Of a DNA stretch of 64,000 nt, positions 1-13,800 are shown in pieces. The DNA is from Camarhynchus parvulus (Eukaryota > Chordata > Aves > Passeriformes > Thraupidae), in assembly GCF_901933205.1 (NCBI RefSeq), contig NC_044574.1, positions 23,359,733 through 23,423,732 on the forward strand, in the 5' to 3' direction. Positions within the stretch are counted from its first letter, which is position 1. Each line of letters opens with the position of its first letter. Position numbers and translations under genes: made by a program. The notes beneath the pieces were generated by a model. The model was not told the DNA's origin, ran no database searches, and saw only the letters and a program-made list of their open reading frames with translations.

Positions 1-1649
1 CAAAACAGGACAGATTTCAGTAAAACCTACAGTTAAAATAAGCTTCAATGGCTAACCTACAGTTTTCATGGTGTTAAGTATAAGTACATTAAAGTGTCTT
101 TGCCAGGCCTTGGTGCTGCAGCAGTTACAAACCACACCTCAGCACATCCCAACTCACACAAATCTGCAAAAGGTGGAATGTTGACATGCACCTTTACATG
201 TTTACATCTACAAGTTCATACATGGTCCATAGGCCCTGTTTGAGCATGGCCAGAGCTTTCATCAGGGTCCAGAGCCATATGGTAGTCTTTGTCCATGAAC
301 TGGTACAAAACCCCTTATTCATTTCCTATGCAAGAAAGAAGTTGAGTTGCTGCTGGTGAACACTGCTTCAAAGGACAGCAAGTAGCCTGCTCACAGAAGC
401 ATTTAAAAAAAACCCAAAATACAAACAGGTCCTTTGAAACAAATTATCTTGGTGATTGTATCAGATCGTTCATTTATGATAAAAATTTCTGAATACATGA
501 AGTCTGGAACATCTACTTGTCCTCAGATGTCTTTTTCTTTGTGTCAAGTGTAAACACTGACATGGTTTTTCAGAATGCCAACCTGATTTGCCTGGAAATC
601 ATGCCAAGGATGCTACCTCCCCTTGGACAGTTACATTTTTGAGATCTCCCAGACTAAACTTCAACAATACCTGAGTAAGGCACAAAGTCAAAAAAATTTC
701 AGCAATACCAGATCCTTTGAGAGAACATTATATAGCCCAGCTGTAGAGTATTGATTAAATTCTGGTAGGGAACCAAAGACACTTGGGACTGTACTAGGAA
801 CTGTACTCACAATGGGGACTGCTGGGTTTTTCTTTCTTTCTTTTTACCCCTACAAATGTCTTAAAATGTATCTTATATAGCTGTATTCATAATATTTTCC
901 TTTTGTCCAAAATCCGATCCCCATTCAGAAGAATCACTGAGGTTACAGCTTTAATTTACAGCAAACTTAAAAGTGTACACTGATATGCATTTTAGCATGG
1001 CAATATCCAAAATGATATTTCAATATATGAGAACATGAAACCTGTGATTTATTACTTGGACAAGTTAGTTACTGACAGGTTGATTTTAAATATCACAAGA
1101 TATTTAATAGTCAGTGAATACCTAGTGGATTATGCACCTTTAATCAGCAGTATAGCATGAACTGAATGACAACTTACAGACAGACAATTATTCTTTGCTA
1201 GAAATTCATGCTTGCTTTTAGCTTTTGCTTCCCATATTGTTTAATAACAAACAGAGCTGTTAACTATATCAGAGATTGTATCTGTGTTCCTTACAAAGAT
1301 CGAAAAAATTGTGTGAAGGACAGAAATGAGTAGAAATTATGCCAAGTAATCATATCTTTGCTGTATTTTTGCTGTTGCTTATTTTGTAACCTAAAAGATA
1401 TGAACTGGTTTTAATTTCTCTATTATATGAAGATTTTGAGGAATTATCTAACACGTTGAATAAACACATAAAAAGTGTGAGAGCACAGAATTTAAAAATG
1501 AAGGGATGGGGACAGAAAGGTACTGAAGGAAATAAAAATCATGGAAGAGAAGCTGATCATATTAACAAGACTAGATAGGGGTAACACATTGAATAAGCTA
1601 TCAAGAGGCAGAATTGCAGATATGAAAAGCAGAATCTGACAATACTCAC
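1..1649 (-). other. PDS5A: PDS5A intron 18 (partial)
   Basis: This is AT-rich intronic sequence running off the left edge. I looked for the next family segment (TLIPILHQKAKRG) on the minus strand and did not see it. No repeat was recognised. Confidence 0.8.
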
Positions 1650-1810
1650 GATCTTATCTGTGGCAAGTCTGTTTCTATTTTGTGACCCGTGTTTCTGAAA
1701 ATCTGTATGGCTGCCTCAGCTACCTTATCATCTTCCATCCTGAGGCACTGCAGTAGAGACTCATAGGTCTCTGCAGAGTGGAACGAGGTAGGATGTGTAA
1801 AGGACAGAAC
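1650..1810 (-). CDS. PDS5A: PDS5A coding exon 18 (residues 659-711 plus 2 bases), last exon in the window
   Basis: The exon is 161 bp, from GTCTGCAG|GTT to AGATC|GTGAGT. It encodes [20 protein letters not shown], then [20 protein letters not shown] and [13 protein letters not shown]. It ends in phase 2, so a further exon completing a Ser codon is required to the left of the window. Confidence 0.95.
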
Positions 1811-4800
1811 CTGCAGACAACACATTAAAACAAAGGTATATTTATTCATAGTAAATGAATAATCAGAAAAACAAAAGGAAGGCTGTTTATGGGCATTACC
1901 ATCACCATAAATAGCTGTTACATGCCCATACAAAACTATTACATTCAATAACTGCATTGTTGAGACAATTTATATATCAATTTTCAAATAAATACATCTA
2001 GGTTTTGCTTTTCAGGTCCTCCTGTCCTCCAAATATTTTGTAAGATACTACATGATTTGAATATATAAAAACACATTTCTTCAAACGAATGTTTATATTC
2101 CAATCTATTTAACAACACTTCTTTTCAACCTAATTGAACTGAACTGGAATTTTAATTTCTCCAGAATCTATAGTCCCTGAGCAGAAAAGAAACCAAGAAG
2201 ATTAAGACATCTACAAACAAAACACGGGCTACTGTTTTCCAGATACTTCAAATCCTTTCTCCCCATTCCACTCCTCAGCACCACTGAACACAAGTTCCCT
2301 TTTTCTCACTAAATAACATGGCTCTTGAGCTAACTGTTTGCTCTCCTTCCAGTGTCATACACACCCCAGAGAAGGCGTCTCTCCCAGTTTCCCGGTTTCT
2401 CTTCCTCTCACTTTACACCTTTTTCTCTACTACTTCCCTAAGTAGTAGAGCAATTCTGTTTCCCTAAGCAGAAACCAATTTCTGCTTTAACATGTACATT
2501 TCAATGCTTGGCACCCTTTTCAAAACATACTTCTTCCAACAAACCATCTCTTCCACTATTCTTCTTTCAAGTTGAGTATTAATAAGAGTTTCATACATTA
2601 AAAAAGTAATTATCTAAGTAATAACTACTAAATCCATACTAACATTAATTCATTACTCATGCCCCTTTTGCCCCTTCTATTACCGCTGCGTTAATGCAGA
2701 TTACCTTGAGAAGTTCAAGCCCTGCACGAATAGCAGTATCAGGACTTACACCCTCCTCCTCATCATCAGCTGTCCCCTCTATGGATTTATTCATTAGTTT
2801 TACTAGTGCACTGAAATGAGAGATAAAAAAAGGAACAAACAAGTAAGTGCAACAATGTTAAACGCTGGAGATACAAGCAAGATTACTTAGTTTTCACAAC
2901 ATATAAAGGGAAAGCAACAGTCCCTGGGGGTAGTGTTGGCATTGCTGTTTGGTTTTTGCTATTTTTAAGTTGTTACATTAGTCCTTTTCCTTCTAATTTC
3001 ACTTTCTGCAAAACAAATTCTTCAGGGGAAAAAAAAATCCACCCAAAAAATCCCGCACCATGCTGGTGGCATTAGATCAACACATACTTGCACAAGTTTC
3101 AGAATGTAATTAGGTTGCCAGACAAGTCTTAAAAGAAATCAAAACATTCTCTTACACAATCCCAAAAAAGCTAATTAATTCAGATGCTATATGGAAGACT
3201 GTGCTGCAGTTAACTATGTGAAAATTATGTTCACAGTTTTCACCTGAAGCCCCACAAATAGAATTGTCACCATGAACTGCTACATTTTTAAAATCATTTT
3301 ACGGACAGCACAGCAAAGCAGCATCAAAAGAAGTTGCATCCTCTAGGTTGCTGGGAATGAATACATCTACATAATTTTGATTTAAAACTCACCCACACAG
3401 TTAGTGCTAGGACAGACCAATTTAAACACCAAGAAAATTATTTTTTCTTTTGCTATTTTTACCATATTTTAATCATTCATGAGTCAATTGTTCATGATCT
3501 TTCAAACTTACCTAATGGCTTCTGAATCAATATGTACAGGGGCAATTCTTTCCAGAAGAAATTTGACCATTTCCAGAAAAGGATTTGTTGGCTGCTTAGG
3601 ATTTGCAAGTTTCCGGGCTATCTCCCTCTACAAGAATGTTAGATACAAACAAGAATTACACTCATTTTACTTACTTCTTCAACATGTTGAGTAAGCTAAA
3701 TATAGTCACTATTGCTTTACCAGAGAGACTGTCTATATAATCAGTGAAATGTTTCTGACAGGGGGGCTGTTGGTATCTCCACACCTCTCTTAATCATGTT
3801 ATATTCAAAGCAGACATACTTTACAAAACTATTTAAATAGGTTTCTAGTTAAGAGTTCTTCAGGGGTTCTTAAGAATTGCAGCCCAGATTCAAAATAGAT
3901 CCAAGGAAGAGTGAAGTGCAGTGCACAGAATGTGTAAGTCTGTTGTCAAGTGTAATCCAGAAAACTGTGGGTAACCCTGCAGTACTTGAGATTTCATAAC
4001 AATGAAAAAGAAATGTCCTTTGTAATTCCTGTCAATGAAATTGCTTATTTTGCCTTAGACCATTAAAAAAAATCTGTGGTGGTTGGCAGAATCTGGAAAA
4101 GTACAATTTAATATTAAGGTGTGTATTTTCATCAAAGAGGTTTAATAACACGAGGGGGAAAAAAAGAGTGATCTCCAAACACTATTCTAGGATGAAAAAT
4201 AAATTAATAATATGCAGATGGTAACAGATGACTTGCTGGTACTTGAAAGCTGAATCAGTATGAGAAGACCATTTGGGAACCCTAAAACCACAAAACCAGC
4301 ACTTGAAATTAAGTATTTTAAAGAAGTAAATTGGTCTTTTAGACATTATGCTTGATGCTTACAATCCCAGGAAGGAATAAAGCTAGTGTTTTCTTAAGAT
4401 AATGATTGTAATTATCTTTTCCCTAATCTCTACAGGTTAATCAAAAAGGCATTTTCTGAAAATTGGAAACATGTAAAAACTGTATTTAGGTAACTAAAGT
4501 GACCATTAATTCCAGGTAGCAGTTTTAAGTGCAAATATTTATGGTATAAAAGTTTCCTTTTCCATTTCCTTACCACACAGACATCTGCCTGTTTACAAGA
4601 ACATGTAGGGCTAATTAACAGTTCAAGCTGGGACCGAAGTTTCTCATCATCACCCAAAACCTGATTGAATTTCTTCACAAAATCTTGTGCTTTCCCAGGA
4701 TCTGGAAGGTTTTCTGTATGATTAAAAACAGTTCAATATGAGATAAATTTGCAACTTCAGCAGGCCAAGATTCACAGAAATACAGTTTCCAGGAATGCTG

Positions 4801-7800
4801 TAGTAGTTTATAGAATGTTTATAGAAAGCTATTAACACTTACTTGCTATGGTCATCAGCTTTCCAAACATGGCAGCACTGTTTGCTTCTGACTGAGGACA
4901 ACAGCAAAAACAAACAAATCAGCAATATCTCCTTTATAAAATACACCTTTAAGCTGATCTGTTAGTTCTTCTGCAGCACTACTTTCTACTTATGAATCTT
5001 ATGTTTTATGTTTTTGTTTTAAGAATAGATACTAGAATAGTGTAACTTTCATTAGCAGCTACTACACAGAGTGGCGAAAAAAATCTTCTTGTAACATCAA
5101 AGAACTGCAAAAATTCATTAATTCATGTAACAGGTCAAAATAATGAAAAAGACCCCAGTACTCCCCAGAACAGAAAATTCCCACAAGCCCACTCTCTCAC
5201 CAAAACCTCAAAGCAATGCCCTTTTATTTCAAATTTCTACTAGTAGAATTCCAGAACAAAATTCCAGAACTTGTTTTTTCTAACCAATTAAGAAATCACT
5301 GCTTTATGTTACAACATATTCCATTTTCAAAATTTCTTAGAAAGTGAGAAAGAAAAAAAGTCTGTCAAAAGCGAACAAAAACCTTCGAAACTTTTCAAAG
5401 CTCTTGAGCAGTACTATGAAAAAATGATCAACAGAAGGAGGTCATATACCTTCAAGCATTACAAAAAGCAACTTTACTTCATGAGAATGGAATGTTGTCT
5501 ACATACAGAAATCAACAAATAATGAAGTTACATTTTATCAATAATACAGTATTAAAACCCCCCAGTAAATCAGTCCCATAGATCCACTGGATAAAGCATA
5601 AATATTTTCAAAACCGTACAGTGGGCTGCTTATGCAAATCCAGCAATTCTCGTACATGACTCCTTAGCATGTTCTGGCACTTCCACATCTCATTCAGTGC
5701 TCTGCAAAAACGGGAAACAAGAAAAGAAAAGCTTCTTTATGACAAAAAAATGCTGGATGTTTTAAAAAACAAGATTGTTAATTTATTTATCTTAGAAGTG
5801 CAACACAACACCTATTAGGTACAATCAAAACCTACCAAATATTAAAAGTAAGTGGTGAAAACAAGGCGGAACTGATTTTCTCTTTTTACAGAGCATAATT
5901 TCTTATTCTTCTAGGAACAATTTAACATATGCAGGACACCTGTAGTATTTCTTACAACCACCCAAATAAAAACCAGTCCATCATCAACCAGAATTCAGTT
6001 ACAGACACTTTCATCATGGTTCCTAATACAGAGCAAACTTAAAAGTCATCACTTGCACACTCTTAAGTCTGCATGAAAATGAATGGATAAACCCACTCTT
6101 CTCAAATATCATGGGATCCTCTTGTCTAATGGACATGTAGGGTTTGTATACAAATGGGAAATGTTTTCAAATACTATGCTACTTGCAAACAATGTTAAGC
6201 ATCCATTAGCTGTATTTTTATTATATAATACAAGCAAGATAACAGAGATGTTAGAAAAGCTTAAGAAATCAAGTATTTGTTGAATAGAAACTATACGTAC
6301 TTGACAGCATTTGGATCCAAGCTAGCATACAAATAGTACAAGCACTTCATTCGCTCTTCCGTTTCCAAGTTGTGTGGAACAAGATACTGAGCAAAGATTT
6401 TCTCTACCAGTAATCTGCAGGAAAAGAAGAAAAAATAGAAGAGAAATCACTACTGTACATGTCAAACAATACCTTCCAGGCAAGCTGAAAAAACAAGAAA
6501 TAGTAGAAGTCATTAAAACCAGATTTTTCAACAAAGAAAGAAGACAAAAACTAGGGGCATTTTTCTCAGCTGTAAAGACTCCTTCCACTACTGATAGAAA
6601 GATTAGCAAGAACTGCTCCTTGAGAGCTTTTCCATGTTCTTTCACTTTCACCTCTAAGAGGGAGCAATCTGTCACCATCCAAATTCTCCTTGTCTTTAGG
6701 ATCTGAGAATCTCCCTTTGTTTATTCTAATATATTGAAGAACACTGACAGTGAAAAGCTCAAATAAAGGAGAAAGAATACAAGAATATAACTCAAAGGGG
6801 AGGAAAAGTAAAAATCTGAAGAATCCTTGAAAGAATGGTTAAAATTGAACTACAGTACTTGAGAATCTACTCATTCTAATACAGAAACTAAAAATCAACA
6901 CTAAAAAGGTGGAGATGAAGGAACACCACAACATATACAACTAAAGGGGCAAAAGGCAAACTGAGAACAAACCAATCCAGCAAAAACAATCTCCAATTAT
7001 CTTTTTTAAATAACACATTTGAAGTTTTACATTAAATACCAACTTTGAACTATAAAATACAAGTGAGTAGTTCATCTAATTATAGCCCCCCCCAAAAAAG
7101 AACATTCAAATGTTAATTCAATTCATACAAATGAAAGCTGTGCACAATGTTCAGCAATACAATTTGATACTTATTGACAAATATTGTGTGTGTTTGAGTT
7201 TTAAAACCTTTTCACTATGTACCAGTCCACTGGTACTAGCAAGAACTCTGTGAGTGCCTTCTACAGAGACCACAGCAGCAAAGATCAAACACACCTTATT
7301 TCTGCTCACACAGCTTATTTTTGTTGAAAGAAAATTCCAAGAGACATGATGGCAAGACAGAGGAATAAAAGGATGACCTTGAGTATGGATACAACTATGT
7401 CAAGACAGCCCATTAGTATTAAAGAAAACTTGGCTTTGTCTCTTTAAATGTACACTTTCCTGCTATTGACTCCAAGAACTATATTGTTTGGGGAACAGGA
7501 TCTCCAGAGCACAAAGGACTCCATCTGTTTAACACTCTAGGAGATGGGAAGCATCAGAGCTCTTACCAATTTATGAACATTGCTCTAGTCCATGTCTCTG
7601 TAGATACAAGTTCTAGAAAAGCATTCAATACAAATGGAATGACTGCATCATCCCTTCCCTGGTCCCTGCTGGTGAGGGTCAAGATTTACAAAATGGGAAT
7701 AACGGCAAGACACACTTCTCTCCCGTGAAGAAAGTGACTGGCTAGCGTAACTATAGTTAGTAAGAGGGCACTGTTTCAGATGTGGTTGTTTCACTCCATT

Positions 7801-10800
7801 CCCTGTACATTTATTGTAAAACAAAGAAGCTCAGAGAATACAATGAGAGGCAGCTCTTATAGTCAGAAGTTTTCAGTCTTGAGCAGACGTGCAAATCAAC
7901 AGCCAAGCAACAACAAAAACATTATAAAAGTGAGCAAGTTATCTATGTGTGGAAAAAAATCTGTTCTATTCCACTTCATGCCTGAACTCTGTGTGATATT
8001 GCACCATTATCTCCTGAAAGAAATAGTGTTATCCCATGCACCCTGAGGAAAATACTCCAAGGCCCAGAGCTGTCCACTGCTACTTTTTATCCTCTTTGCT
8101 GCATTACTGAAGGAAAATAGGCCAGAGCTGGCTAATTTTGGCCCATGCTTGCTTATGTGTTTAAAGGATTGAACAGATCTTTTATGTCTTAAAAGATCAT
8201 AGCATTTCTACATCTCTTCAGGTGCTAAATCTCTAAAATCCTGACAAGTGCACAAACACATTCATCCCTCCGCTGAGATCAGGAAACCAACCCAATGGTG
8301 TCATTGAGCAAGAACTTAATTGTCAGCCTTGAAGACCAGTATAATTTGAATTAAAATTTAGAGTATCAAACTGACCTAGAACATTAAAAATCAAGCCACC
8401 AATCTTTCTGTGTGGACACAGAGAAAACAAACAGGATACAATCCATGCCTCCTCATGAAAAAGCTAGTTTCAATAGTGTAATCAGGCTTTCTGAAATCAC
8501 ATCAGAGTAAGAAACTCAGCTTTGATGACACACTCTTCCCTCAAAATTCCCTGCCTCATTTCCATCTGCCCATCCAAGTGTTCTGCTTTTGATTGAACAG
8601 AAATACAGAAAACATCTGCCCCATTCACTACACAACTGATTCATTCTCTGTCCACTATCAAACCTGTGCACTGAAAACAAAATGTAAACATGGTAGAAAA
8701 ACCAGAAACTTCTCAATGCAAGCTAAAGTATATTTTCACATATATGCTGAATTAGCTTTGTATAAACCATGTGAAGACTTCCTGATTTTCAAAAAAGGTG
8801 CCAACTAAACAAATATGCAACTATGGCCCACTTACAACCAGCCAGATAAACAAAGCAAGAGCCTTCACCGCAGCAGTGCTTAAAAATTTAGTATCATAAC
8901 TGGCAACTGAAGGAGGCTATTGGCCCATTCAGACTAGTCACCAAGGTAACAAAACATTCTGAAGTACCAGGCTGCAAAAGCAAGGCGCTAATAAACAGTG
9001 TAAAGAATTTTCTGAGTCCACCATACTAAAAATCTAGGCTGAAATTCTGCCTTTGTGTGGTATCACAGCTTCTCTCTTCCTGAAAAACTATTAATAATCT
9101 TCCAAAACCTTGGCCAAAATACTTTTTTTGACACCAAAATAGTATTTCAAAAAATCAAAGGGACTGAGTGACAAAACACAGACAAATCAAATGTGAAAGC
9201 ACCTCTGATGTTTCCTCAGCTTTTGGTCTACCTAAAGGTCCATATACCAAAAGGAGAGATATGTGCATGTACTGTGGTGTGGACACACATAACACTCACA
9301 GAGGATGGATTTTAACAGCATGTGTTTCTTACACAGCAGTTAGTTAATGAAAATCATAGCTCTAGTTCCATCGGTATATAAAAATTAATCCATGAACAGA
9401 TAATGAAACAATTTTGAATATGTGCATACATATCTTAATGATTAATTAAATACATCATACATCAACCCATAAACGCAGAATATAACACCTTTCACAGAAT
9501 AAGAACATATTTTCAGACTATCTCTTATCACTATACAATTAAAATTAGGAAGACTTAGATTGACTCACTTGTCATCAATGCTATTTTGATAATATATGTG
9601 CAAAAGTTTATCCTTTATCCAGCTCACTTTCTCTGCAGCATCTTTTCCAGCCTCAGCATGAAGACAGTACTTCTTGTACAGCTGGGCAAGACCCATCATA
9701 GCTTCTTTTCTTACTCGCCACTTGAGAGGGGAGAAATTAAAAGAAGTTGAGGAATTGGTTTTGGTAAACAAACAAACAAACAAATAAATAAACCATACAG
9801 AATACAGTAAAGATGTAGAAGCATGAAAGACAAAATAGCCACTTTCTGATCTCCTATACTTAGACACTTCAAAAGCTGAAAAACGCTGTTTGAAGCCTGT
9901 AGATGAAAATTTGCAAAGCCTGTGTAAGGGTTTTTTTGCCAGTACTATGCTGATTAAATACTGTCAGTACCCAGGACTTCAGTACTTCTCTGTGCTGAGC
10001 ATAAAAAATCTGGGACCTAGCCAGCAGAAAAGAACTTAAGTACAGCTTAACATGCATGCCTGAATAAGTGTCTTACTGAGTCAGGATTTGGAAGGCTTAT
10101 CTATTCAGAGACAGGCACCAGGTAAGTGGCAGACTTCTTTCTTCCCACTGCCTTACACCATCTCATAGCACCCTTGCCTAGACACAGGAGATCTGGAACC
10201 TAGGCCAAGCCAAACCTGCCAGGCTTGAGCTCTGAGGCTACCTTCCAGGACAGTGGGAGAGGCGCATTTTGCTGAAGCCTTGAAGCAATTGCTCTAAGAC
10301 TGGAGGGATTGAGGGAAAACCCCCCAGAGTACAACTGCTACAGGAGGAGTTCATGGGTTCTCCATCTTGCTTTTGGTGGTCATACTTTATCCTCTCAAAT
10401 AAATAACAAATATCCCATTATTAAACAATTTAACAGACAAGACCCATAAGCCATCCTGTGATGATTCGTGTGAGGAATCATACCAAAACTGACTTCAGGA
10501 TTAATTTAGGCAGCATAGTGTCTCATGCTGAATGATTTACACAGTAAACCTCAGAAGACACTTGTTTTCCCACATCATTTAGAAGAAATGCATTAAATTT
10601 GAACTGAAAGAGATAATTTATTCCAGAACACACTAGGTATCACTTTTGGCCTTGAACTCCCAAGGACTAACAATGCTCAGATCATTTCAGCCTATGAAGC
10701 ACAAATGTAGATACTATTATTCATACTGTAACTTCCTCAATCTTGTTAAACTGAAGGCTTGACTCAATACCACTGAGGTACTGCACATTTAATTTCTTAA

Positions 10801-13800
10801 TAGTTTTACTGAATTTTTTCCCTTTCTTGAAGGGCAAAGAAAAGACAAATTTTCAAGATAATATGGCTCATGTCACCACAAGACACCAATAGCTGTTGGA
10901 GTAGGTTATAACAATAAGATGGAAAGAATAAACTTGTATTTTGTTACTTGTTGTATTTCTTAAGTGACAGATGAGTCAATATAGTAATGACTTTGCTAGA
11001 ACATAATACAGTAATAGCTATAAATAGATGTTATTATTTAACTTTTCCGCAGGAATTTGTTCACTCCTGTTACATTTTAACGCACATTTTAAAGAAAATA
11101 AAGGCCTGAAAGGGAAACATTTTCAGAAAAGTAGTAATATTTTTCTGTGTTCAGATATACCCTTCCAATGCAGGTGATAGCTTCATCAGATCTCCTATAT
11201 GAGACAGGAATGATGGATGGCAAAACTCGTCAGAAGAAAACAAAAAATGATTTCTAGAAATGATTCCAGAAAATTTAAGCGTAAAATGTGGGAGTAACAA
11301 GGAGTTACAAAAGAAAGGAGGTTTGGATTGCAAATAGAATTCTGATTAGTGAAATAGCTGTAGAGTAGATCTCAGAGCACACAGAAAGCCAGTTGCAGCG
11401 GACCAAACCACTTAGAGAATGTTTTGAACACCATGAAAGCAAGTCATTGAAGAGGAGATGCATGTAGGGAGGAAAAAAAAGAGTAAAACACTTTTGAGAA
11501 TTGAAGCTGAAACAGCAAATAAACATAAAGAGGAATGTAATAATCAGTTTCAAAGGCAGCATACATAAACACAGCTAACAGAATTACTACCCTGATTCAA
11601 TTAACAGAAGAACTTGGATAACCTTAGCTTCCTTGGTTGACCAACGTAATTAAATTCCTCCACTGATGACTGTTGGGCTGAGTTTTGAAAAAAAAATTGC
11701 TATTGAAAATTCAAAACAATCCTTTACCCATTAGAATAACTTTAATAAACACCTTACAATAGTGCTCCTTTATCTGGAAAAAAAGCCACAATGGTTTTCA
11801 GTACAGTTCAAACTAACACATATGCAGAAAAATGCATAAGGAGGAACCAAAAATGGGTATATGATTCTATGGCTCCTCTATGGCTTTTGACTTCAAGCTG
11901 ATGATGTGCAAGTCAGTTCTTATGAAGGGCCTGAGTCTCTACTCCATAAAGACTGTTGGGAGAAATGCCAACAAAGCTGTCAAAACTCTCTTAACTTCTC
12001 AGGTTCTTATGATTATTCCAGTATTATGGACAAGAGTATTTTTGTTATTTGTTTTTAAAATGTCTCCTAATTATTCTGAAAAGTGAAGATGCTGGAAAGA
12101 CCTTTGAAACAGCGTTCCAAACGAGCTTTCCTAAGAACAATTATTACCAAAGACAAGATTTCAGTTTTTGGGGAGCATGTTACCAGAGTTACTTTTCCAT
12201 GTGGAGCAATAAAAATGGATTTGAAAACTACCAGTGGAAGTGGGGTTTGTTCATTTGTTTTAAAACTTGTTGCTGTTTTTTAAATAGCTACAATCATAAT
12301 GCAAATGTCTATATATATATATCAAATCAGCTAAGGACATTCCTTTAAAAAATTAAGTAGTGTCTTTTAGCCAGAAACTTTCACTCTAGAAAGTGTTTAG
12401 ACTATCTTTACCAATACTGTGTCAATTAGAATATGGTCAGGAGAAAAAAACCAGATCACTTAAATGGTGATCCAGTTAGCATGATTTAATTTTTTTCCCA
12501 GCTTTATAAAGATAAGAGGCAGAACTGAAATGACAGGTTAGCACTTTACTTCAGCCTGTTGGATAAGCATTCTTTCCATAGTAATAGCAATACTCATTTG
12601 AGAGATGACTGCAGACCTAAAAAGATGAAGTCAAACTGATGAACCATCATCTAGGAGTTTGCAGTAGAGGTGTCCAACAGATACCCAGCTACAAAGGGTA
12701 AATGCAGCCAGCAAAATACAGAGCTCTTTTAAAGAAAAGGATTAAAATAGGTATAGTGCACTCAGCCTGGAATTGAGAAAATCCTACATAGAAAACAAAG
12801 ATAGTTACATGGACATTATCAATGCTCCTCTCCCAAACTGGAGAGAAATCTTAAAAATTATTTTTAAAAAACAGATGAAAGTTTACAAATCTTGATCCTT
12901 GATCTTCATTCTACAGCAATAACTATATTTACCAACACACCCTATATTGCTAAGGTCTACTTCAAATGCTAAGTATTTGTTGTAGTAATTTCTAGTCAGT
13001 GCTTAATTTTATTTTCCCCTCAGGATATACCTTCATTAAAGCTCTCTCCAGAGATTTTTATAAGAGAAACATCATGTACAGACAAAATTATTCTTCACTG
13101 ATCACCTGAAAAAGCACCTAACCTTGAAACACAACATATCAAACCTACAACTGGTGTGAAATTACTTAGTCTAACACATGAGGAACGTTACATGCCACAA
13201 CACTGATTTAAAGCCCCACAAAAAAAGACCTAGCTCTGTAGAAATCAGTACTACAGCTGTGCAGTAATAGCTGACTGCCTCTCACTGACAGCAACATGCT
13301 AAAGGAAAACAGAGAGACACTGGTGAAGACACAGTCATCCCCTTCTCACTAGGGGGTAAGTCCCAGGGCAAAGTGGTGGCTATATAAAAAGTTTTTAGAT
13401 CTCATAAACGAACTTTTGGACATGTTTAGTGGCTGAAAAAGAAGGAAGGTGATCTTGATCACTTCTGAGAAACATGCAATGTCAAGCTGCAAGTATAGCT
13501 AATTGAAGAGCTGCTTTATAATAGTGAACATACTCAAAATCACTATTTCTCTGTCTAAAGATGACATTCTTGTCAAAATCAATTACAGTAACATTCTCAC
13601 TTAAGAGGAGAACAAAAAAAAGTGAAATTAGAAAAAACAGCTAGAATGACATAGGGGGTATCCTTTCTATAGCCTATCAAAAAATGACAATAATAAGGAA
13701 AAAAAATCAACATAGCTACATTGCAAAGAGAATGTAAACAGGAAACAGTACAAACTCCAGCAAATTGAAAGTAAAGCCTTGATGAAGCATGGGCAATAGT

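Larger units (their letters stand above)
1811..9568 (-). other. PDS5A: PDS5A introns 17 to 11 (between the listed exons)
   Basis: The introns are 1811-2704, 2811-3511, 3628-4573, 4714-4842, 4892-5619, 5702-6300 and 6415-9568. All have GT-AG ends on the minus strand. They are plain AT-rich sequence with short homopolymer runs (for example a C8 run near 7086). I recognise no mobile element, RNA gene or extra exon in them. Confidence 0.75.

Noticed and set aside
6322..6706. Overlapping frames of about 110-118 codons on both strands near PDS5A exon 12
   Set aside because: They are the exon 12 frame, the reading of its intron flank, and the antisense of both. The real coding part is only 6301-6414.
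11880..12348. Plus-strand frames of 68, 99 and 66 codons
   Set aside because: They are inside PDS5A intron 10, overlap one another and have no recognisable domain.
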